From Candidatus Mediterraneibacter pullicola (GTDB lineage: Bacteria > Bacillota > Clostridia > Lachnospirales > Lachnospiraceae): a DNA stretch of 64,000 bases. This document shows, piece after piece, positions 61,742 to 64,000 of this stretch; the stretch's first letter is position 1, and each line of letters begins with the position of its first letter. The notes beneath the pieces were generated by a model. That model made no database searches, was not told where the DNA came from, and worked only from the letters and a program-made list of their open reading frames with translations. Where the stretch lies: the NCBI GenBank assembly GCA_019117065.1, contig DXAK01000049.1, positions 1-64,000 on the forward strand, written 5' to 3'. A program made the translations under genes and the position numbers.

Positions 61742-61795
61742 AAGTCATTTTAAAGTGATAAAAAATAAAGAAAAATCATTTTAAAATGACTTTTT
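61742..61795 (+). terminator. Terminator of metK
   Basis: The stem AAGTCATTTTAAA / TTTAAAATGACTT (13 bp, 24-base A-rich loop) is followed by TTTCTT. Confidence 0.7.
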
Positions 61796-61871
61796 CTTGA
61801 AAAAAATTATATTTCTGCTACTCTATACATAACTTCGGAGATTGGATTTTAAGAAGAGAAAGGAGCATCCT

Positions 61872-62927
61872 ATGAAGCTCAGAACGAAACTTATTATTGT
61901 ATTTGCCTCTGTTATGATCCTGCCGGGTACATTTACCTCTGTGGCGATGAAGACATTCGCGCCGGAGCGTGTAAATGAAATGCAGCAAGTGTATCTCACC
62001 GCGGTCTTCCTGACTACGGGGCTTCTTGTATATTGGATCTACCGGAGTATCTCAGTGCCTCTGGCAAAGCTGCAAAAAGCAGCGCGCAACATCCGAGAGG
62101 GGAATCTAGATTTTGAGATTCATCAGGAGTCGGAAGACGAGATTGGCCAGCTATGTCAGGATTTTGAGGAGATGCGCTTAAGGCTGAAGGCAAACGCAGA
62201 GGAGAAGGTGGCGTTTGACCGGGAGAACAAAGAGCTTATCAGCAATATTTCCCATGATCTTAAGACCCCTATTACGGCAATCAAAGGCTATGTGGAGGGG
62301 ATTATGGACGGGGTGGCGGACACGCCGGAAAAGATGGACAGATATATCAAGACAATATATAATAAAGCTAATGAGATGGACCTTCTTATCAATGAACTGA
62401 CACTTTACTCTAAGATCGACACGAACAGGATCCCATATAATTTCGCCACCATATCGGCGAGAGATTATTTTGAGGACTGTGCGGAAGATCTCCACATGGA
62501 GCTGGAGTCAAAGGGAGTGGATTTCTCCTACCGCAATACTATGGAGGAGGACGCTAAGGTGATCGTAGATCCCGAACAGCTTCGAAGGGTCATCAACAAC
62601 ATCGTGTCTAATTCCCTGAAATATATGGACAAGCCGAAAGGCAGAGTCACGATGGAGCTAAAGGATGTGGGAGATTTCATTCAGATAGAGCTGGGCGATA
62701 ACGGGAAAGGAATCGCCGCCAAAGATCTTCCGTATATCTTCGACCGCTTCTACCGTACCGACGCTTCTAGGAATTCTTCCAAAGGCGGCAGCGGCATCGG
62801 TCTTTCGATCGTGAAGAAGATCGTCGAGGAGCACGGCGGCAATATCTGGGCGACCAGTGAAGAGGGCGCTGGTACGACAATGTATTTTGTAATAAGAAAA
62901 TATCAGGAGGTACCGATTGATGAGTAA
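61872..62927 (+). CDS. Sensor histidine kinase with HAMP domain
   Basis: A 351-residue kinase. Two membrane segments (about 7-27 and 40-58) flank a very short outer loop of about a dozen residues, then a HAMP domain (about 55-110), HisKA with ISHDLKTPITAIKGYV, an N-box (NNIVSNSLKYM) and G-boxes (GDNGKGI, GGSGIGLSIV). The small loop suggests sensing inside or near the membrane. The start at 61872 follows AAAGGAG. Unusually the kinase precedes its regulator; the two overlap by eight bases (ATGAGTAA). It follows metK after its terminator, so it has a separate transcript. Confidence 0.92.
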   Translation: MKLRTKLIIVFASVMILPGTFTSVAMKTFAPERVNEMQQVYLTAVFLTTGLLVYWIYRSISVPLAKLQKAARNIREGNLDFEIHQESEDEIGQLCQDFEEMRLRLKANAEEKVAFDRENKELISNISHDLKTPITAIKGYVEGIMDGVADTPEKMDRYIKTIYNKANEMDLLINELTLYSKIDTNRIPYNFATISARDYFEDCAEDLHMELESKGVDFSYRNTMEEDAKVIVDPEQLRRVINNIVSNSLKYMDKPKGRVTMELKDVGDFIQIELGDNGKGIAAKDLPYIFDRFYRTDASRNSSKGGSGIGLSIVKKIVEEHGGNIWATSEEGAGTTMYFVIRKYQEVPIDE

Positions 62928-63612
62928 GCGTATTCTGATTGTAGAAGACGAGGAAAGTATTGCGGATCTGGAGAAAGATTATCTGGAACTGAGTAATTTC
63001 GAGGTGGAAGTGGCAAATGACGGAAATATGGGATTGCAGAAAGGACTTGGAGAAGACTTTGATCTGATTATCCTTGACTTGATGCTGCCCGGTGTGGATG
63101 GGTTTGAGATCTGCCGCCAGATCAGGGATCAGAAAAACACTCCCATTATCATGGTGTCGGCTAAAAAAGACGACATTGACAAGATTAGAGGTCTTGGACT
63201 GGGAGCTGACGATTATATGACAAAACCATTCAGCCCCAGTGAATTAGTTGCGAGGGTAAAGGCGCATCTTGCCCGTTATGAGAGACTGATTGGAAGCAAT
63301 GTAGAGGAGAACGAAGTCATTGAGATCCGCGGTCTGAGGATAGACACTACTGCGAGACGTGTGTGGGTAGGAGGAGAGGAACGCTCATTTACGACAAAGG
63401 AGTTCGATCTGCTGTCATTTCTTGCGAGGCATCCGAATCATGTGTACACGAAGGAAGAGCTATTCCGGGAGATCTGGGATATGGAATCCATTGGAGATAT
63501 CGCCACCGTTACGGTGCATATTAAGAAGATAAGAGAGAAGATCGAGTATGACACATCCCATCCTCAGTATATTGAGACCATATGGGGAGTGGGATACCGA
63601 TTTAAAGTATAG
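62920..63612 (+). CDS. OmpR/PhoB family response regulator
   Basis: A 230-residue regulator. The receiver domain (about 1-120) has the acidic pair in VEDEE, phospho-Asp in IILDLMLPGVDG, the Ser in MVSAK and the Lys of MTKPFSP. A winged helix (about 130-228) ends in IETIWGVGYRFKV. The ATG at 62920 was chosen over a TTG one codon earlier because AGGAGG is at a suitable distance. It is partnered with the preceding kinase. Its stop codon abuts a copy of the dispersed hairpin element. Nearby K+ transporter genes are sometimes two-component targets, but no link is shown. Confidence 0.93.
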   Translation: MSKRILIVEDEESIADLEKDYLELSNFEVEVANDGNMGLQKGLGEDFDLIILDLMLPGVDGFEICRQIRDQKNTPIIMVSAKKDDIDKIRGLGLGADDYMTKPFSPSELVARVKAHLARYERLIGSNVEENEVIEIRGLRIDTTARRVWVGGEERSFTTKEFDLLSFLARHPNHVYTKEELFREIWDMESIGDIATVTVHIKKIREKIEYDTSHPQYIETIWGVGYRFKV

Positions 63613-63779
63613 CTGTTGTGGAAGATATCCACAGAACTATGTTGCGTGAACCGCAAGCAGGGCGCAGCGACCCTAAAGCCGTCATGTAATCACAGTTCTG
63701 TGGATATCTTATGTTATGGCAGGCGAAGCTCCCAATATTCTCCATCGGTTATCTGTATAAAAAAATATATTTTACAACG
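63612..63779. repeat. Dispersed TIR element, copy 3 (partial, inverted)
   Basis: About 168 bp, starting at the last base of the response regulator stop. A short GCTGTTG remnant is joined directly to the hairpin core (63624-63708, 85 bases; arms GATATCCACAGAAC and GTTCTGTGGATATC). After the core come ATGTTATGG and GGTTATCTGTATAAAAAAATATATTTTACAAC, matching the left flank of copies 1 and 2 in inverted orientation. The other ~180-base arm is missing, so this copy is deleted. Confidence 0.8.
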
Positions 63780-63898
63780 ATTTTGGCATTTTCTTTACCC
63801 CTTCATTGCTTGCCATTCAGGGGGCTGCGTGATAGTATAGATTATGCCTTGATACGGCTGAAATAAGCCGGGCTAGAAAGGTAAGGAGAACATTAGAT

Positions 63899-64000
63899 AT
63901 GGTGGACGAACAAAGAAAAAGCGCAAGGAAAATTAGGTTTAGTACAGTACAGATCGTTGCGCTTGGTTTTTTTGGCGTGATATTTTTAGGGGGTGTCCTC
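63899..64000 (+). CDS. TrkH/KtrB-type potassium transporter, N-terminus (cut by window edge)
   Basis: 34 codons from an ATG with AAGGAGAA upstream. A basic start (DEQRKSARKIRF) leads into STVQIVALGFFGVIFLGGVL, which resembles the first membrane helix of TrkH/KtrB proteins (QILALGF...GTLLL). These proteins form K+ (or Na+) uptake channels with a cytoplasmic TrkA/KtrA partner. The assignment is based on this short stretch only, so it is tentative. The 119 bases before it contain a small GGCTgaaataAGCC hairpin but no full K+- or c-di-AMP-type riboswitch that I could recognise. Confidence 0.6.
   Translation, partial: MVDEQRKSARKIRFSTVQIVALGFFGVIFLGGVL

Noticed and set aside
63780-63898. K+-related or c-di-AMP riboswitch before the TrkH-like gene
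   Set aside because: The stretch is only about 119 bases and has one short stem; the conserved ydaO/kimA-type elements are absent.
1-64000. CRISPR array, rRNA operon or prophage
   Set aside because: No regularly spaced direct repeats, no rRNA signature sequences and no phage structural genes were seen.

Overview
The window looks like a chromosomal segment of a Gram-positive anaerobe of the Lachnospiraceae (Clostridium cluster XIVa; Dorea, Faecalicatena or [Clostridium] scindens-like). This placement is inferred from gene content: strong AGGAGG ribosome sites, TPP and SAM-I riboswitches, tRNA genes without an encoded CCA, a V-type ATPase operon, a split transketolase, a clostridial phosphofructokinase, and lipoproteins of the kind seen in that family. 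No species can be named from the sequence alone. Both ends are cut through genes: a membrane-bound MutS-like protein at the left and a TrkH/KtrB-type potassium transporter at the right.

Layout. 1-9.2 kb holds transport and regulation: a MATE exporter, a VanRS-like two-component pair, a TPP-riboswitch-controlled thiamine ECF component, a divergent MFS/AraC pair, tRNA-Lys and trmB. 9.4-18.9 kb is the V-ATPase operon (G, C, I, K, F, E, A, B, D), interrupted by a 135-bp nested inverted repeat and by a VOC-fold gene. 18.9-20.6 kb carries a TetR regulator behind a 5'-truncated aldo/keto reductase, with a promoter overlapped by a palindromic operator. 20.7-27 kb is a seven-gene catabolic operon: PRD regulator, ascorbate-type PTS IIA/IIB/IIC, phosphotriesterase-like lactonase, KDPG-type aldolase and creatininase-type amidohydrolase. 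27-33 kb has birA without its HTH domain, a lipoprotein alkaline phosphatase, a YibE/F membrane protein and an IS1182-like insertion sequence lying between two perfect hairpins. 33-35 kb is an unrecognised three-gene envelope cassette.

35-43 kb is core metabolism and replication: pfkA, dnaX-ybaB-recR, a LacI regulator, transaldolase and split transketolase. 43-49 kb has envelope proteins (an MPN-like/LysM protein, DUF5711, CvpA, a DUF3810-type metalloprotease-like protein, a lipoprotein) and tRNA-Ala. 49-64 kb has a YbhJ-like aconitase-family hydratase, argF, map, a DUF1015 protein, an FHA protein, a shikimate-kinase-like enzyme, murA, a CapA-family protein, SAM-riboswitch-controlled metK, a second two-component system and the start of the K+ transporter.

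The most unusual items are: (1) a dispersed, transposase-free element present three times (about 43.0, 52.8 and 63.6 kb) with imperfect terminal inverted repeats and an 84-85 bp hairpin core whose stem changes are compensatory; (2) the PTS/lactonase/aldolase/creatininase operon, which implies an unassigned sugar-acid or lactone pathway; (3) an apparent catalytically dead JAMM/MPN domain joined to a LysM tail; (4) the nested inverted repeat inside the V-ATPase operon. All assignments come from reading motifs and context; no database search was run.
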